Under the pieces are notes generated by a model. It did not search any database and was not told the DNA's origin. It was given only the letters and a program-made list of their open reading frames with translations. From NCBI GenBank assembly GCA_017440425.1, contig JAFSHJ010000239.1, positions 1 through 7,183 of the forward strand: 7,183 nucleotides of DNA, read 5' to 3'. Below are positions 6,083 through 7,183 of this stretch, in pieces. Position 1 is the stretch's first letter, and each line of letters begins with the position of its first letter. A program made the position numbers and the translations under genes. The stretch is from Oscillospiraceae bacterium. Its GTDB lineage: Bacteria > Bacillota > Clostridia > Oscillospirales > Ruminococcaceae.

Positions 6083-7183
6083 TTGGCAGATCAGAAAGGC
6101 CAGAAAAAAATGGTCGAAGCAATCACTTCAATGGAAGAGGATTTTGCTAAATGGTATACAGACGTTGTCAAAAAAGCAGAGCTCATTGACTATTCCTCTG
6201 TACGCGGCTGCATGATCCTCAGACCCTACGGATACGCTATCTGGGAAAACTTCCAGCGTATTCTTGATACAAAATTCAAAGAGACCGGACATGAGAACGT
6301 ATCTATGCCCATGTTCATCCCCGAGAGCCTTCTGCAGAAGGAGAAGGATCACGTTGAGGGATTTGCACCGGAAGTGGCATGGGTAACCTACGGCGGCTCC
6401 GAGAAGCTCACAGAGCGTCTCTGCGTGCGCCCCACATCCGAAACTCTCTTCTGTGAGCACTATGCCCACATCATCAATTCTTACCGTGATCTGCCGAAGC
6501 TCTATAACCAGTGGTGCTCGGTTGTAAGATGGGAAAAGACCACACGTCCTTTCCTGCGTTCACTTGAGTTCCAGTGGCAGGAAGGTCACACCATGCACGA
6601 AACTCCGGAAGAAGCTCTTCAGGAGACAGAGCGCATGCTGGACATCTATGCATCCACCTGTGAGAACGAGCTTGCTATCCCCGTTGTAAAAGGCCGCAAG
6701 ACCGATAGTGAAAAGTTTGCCGGTGCAGAGGCTACCTACACCATCGAAGCAATGATGCACGACGGTAAAGCCCTTCAGAGCGGTACATCCCACTATTTTG
6801 GCGACGGCTTTGCAAAAGCTTTTGATATCACATTCCAGGGCAGAGACAACAAACCTGCCTATCCCCATCAGACTTCCTGGGGTATGTCCACCCGCATCAT
6901 CGGCGCTATCATCATGACACACGGCGATGACAACGGTTTGGTTCTGCCTCCGGCAGTTGCTCCCATCCAGCTTGTAATTCTTCCCGTTGCACAGCATAAG
7001 CCCGGCGTTCTCGATGCTGCAAACGCTGTTGCAGAGAGAATGAAGAAGATCTGCCGCGTAAAGGTAGACGCTTCCGACAACTCTCCCGGCTGGAAATTTG
7101 CTGAATACGAGATGAAGGGCGTTCCTCTCCGTCTTGAGATCGGTCCCCGTGATATCGAAAACAACAGCTGTGTTCTCGTAAGA
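6083..7183 (+). CDS. proS: Prolyl-tRNA synthetase, archaeal/eukaryal-like type (C-terminus cut by window edge)
   Basis: The visible 367 residues cover the class II catalytic core of prolyl-tRNA synthetase, which charges tRNA-Pro with proline using ATP. Markers are RPTSE (116-120), class II motif 2 from Arg149 through SLEFQWQEGHT (160-170), the substrate-binding LQSGTSHYFG (231-240), and motif 3 GMSTRIIGAI (267-276) with Arg271, followed by HGDDNGLVLPP (280-290). The anticodon-binding domain begins near residue 293 and is cut off. There is no editing (INS) domain between motifs 2 and 3, which marks the shorter archaeal/eukaryal-like class (usually about 480 residues) rather than the long E. 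coli type. The start is TTG, chosen for its GGGAGG site and an N-terminus like that of relatives; the alternative ATG at 6110 would remove nine residues. It lies 63 bp after acpP and is probably read from the acpP promoter. No T-box leader is present. Confidence 0.94.
   Translation, partial: MADQKGQKKMVEAITSMEEDFAKWYTDVVKKAELIDYSSVRGCMILRPYGYAIWENFQRILDTKFKETGHENVSMPMFIPESLLQKEKDHVEGFAPEVAWVTYGGSEKLTERLCVRPTSETLFCEHYAHIINSYRDLPKLYNQWCSVVRWEKTTRPFLRSLEFQWQEGHTMHETPEEALQETERMLDIYASTCENELAIPVVKGRKTDSEKFAGAEATYTIEAMMHDGKALQSGTSHYFGDGFAKAFDITFQGRDNKPAYPHQTSWGMSTRIIGAIIMTHGDDNGLVLPPAVAPIQLVILPVAQHKPGVLDAANAVAERMKKICRVKVDASDNSPGWKFAEYEMKGVPLRLEIGPRDIENNSCVLVR

Noticed and set aside
6128..6997. Two minus-strand open frames (113 and 145 codons) within proS
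   Set aside because: Both are antisense to the conserved catalytic core of prolyl-tRNA synthetase and have no start signals or motifs.
1..7183. Signs of mobile DNA, CRISPR, defence or a novel multi-gene system
   Set aside because: No transposase, integrase, terminal repeats, regular repeat arrays, tRNA attachment sites or clusters of unknown genes are present; every gene belongs to a familiar family.

Overview
The window looks like an ordinary chromosomal segment of an anaerobic member of the Bacillota, most likely class Clostridia (Oscillospiraceae/Ruminococcaceae-like). The signs are strong AGGAGG-type ribosome binding sites, sigma-A type promoters in very AT-rich intergenic DNA, use of TTG starts, a NuoE-type [2Fe-2S] subunit as found in clostridial NAD-linked hydrogenases, a prolyl-tRNA synthetase of the archaeal/eukaryal-like class common in Clostridia, and a lipoprotein signal typical of Gram-positive solute-binding proteins. 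The taxonomic placement is inference; no rRNA or other marker is present.

Layout from left to right. A NuoE-like subunit (1-266, minus) is cut by the left edge and is the first gene of a transcription unit that continues out of the window. It has its own promoter (330-358) and a Rex-like palindrome further upstream (397-414). Next comes an orphan family 5 (oligopeptide-type) solute-binding lipoprotein (530-2176, minus) with a very good promoter (2231-2259). A 338-bp AT-rich divergent region separates it from an AMP-forming acyl-CoA synthetase (2515-4080, plus). The synthetase is a single-gene unit that ends at a strong terminator, which also serves the convergent EamA/DMT permease gene (4149-5030, minus). 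The permease gene lies 85 bp downstream of a Nudix Ap4A-hydrolase-like gene (5116-5556, minus) that starts with TTG. A second divergent region (5557-5791) carries the acpP promoter. acpP (5792-6019) is followed, after a 63-bp gap with a hairpin, by proS (6083-7183, TTG start), which is cut by the right edge.

How the genes work together: the window is a patchwork of small housekeeping and transport units, not one pathway. The only likely co-transcribed groups are acpP-proS (lipid synthesis plus translation, linked by position only) and perhaps Nudix-EamA. I found no rRNA, tRNA, mobile element, CRISPR array, prophage gene or defence system, and nothing I would call a new biological system. The points most worth a second look are regulatory: the Rex-like site upstream of the NuoE-type gene, the hairpin between acpP and proS, and palindromes at the acpP and acyl-CoA synthetase promoters.
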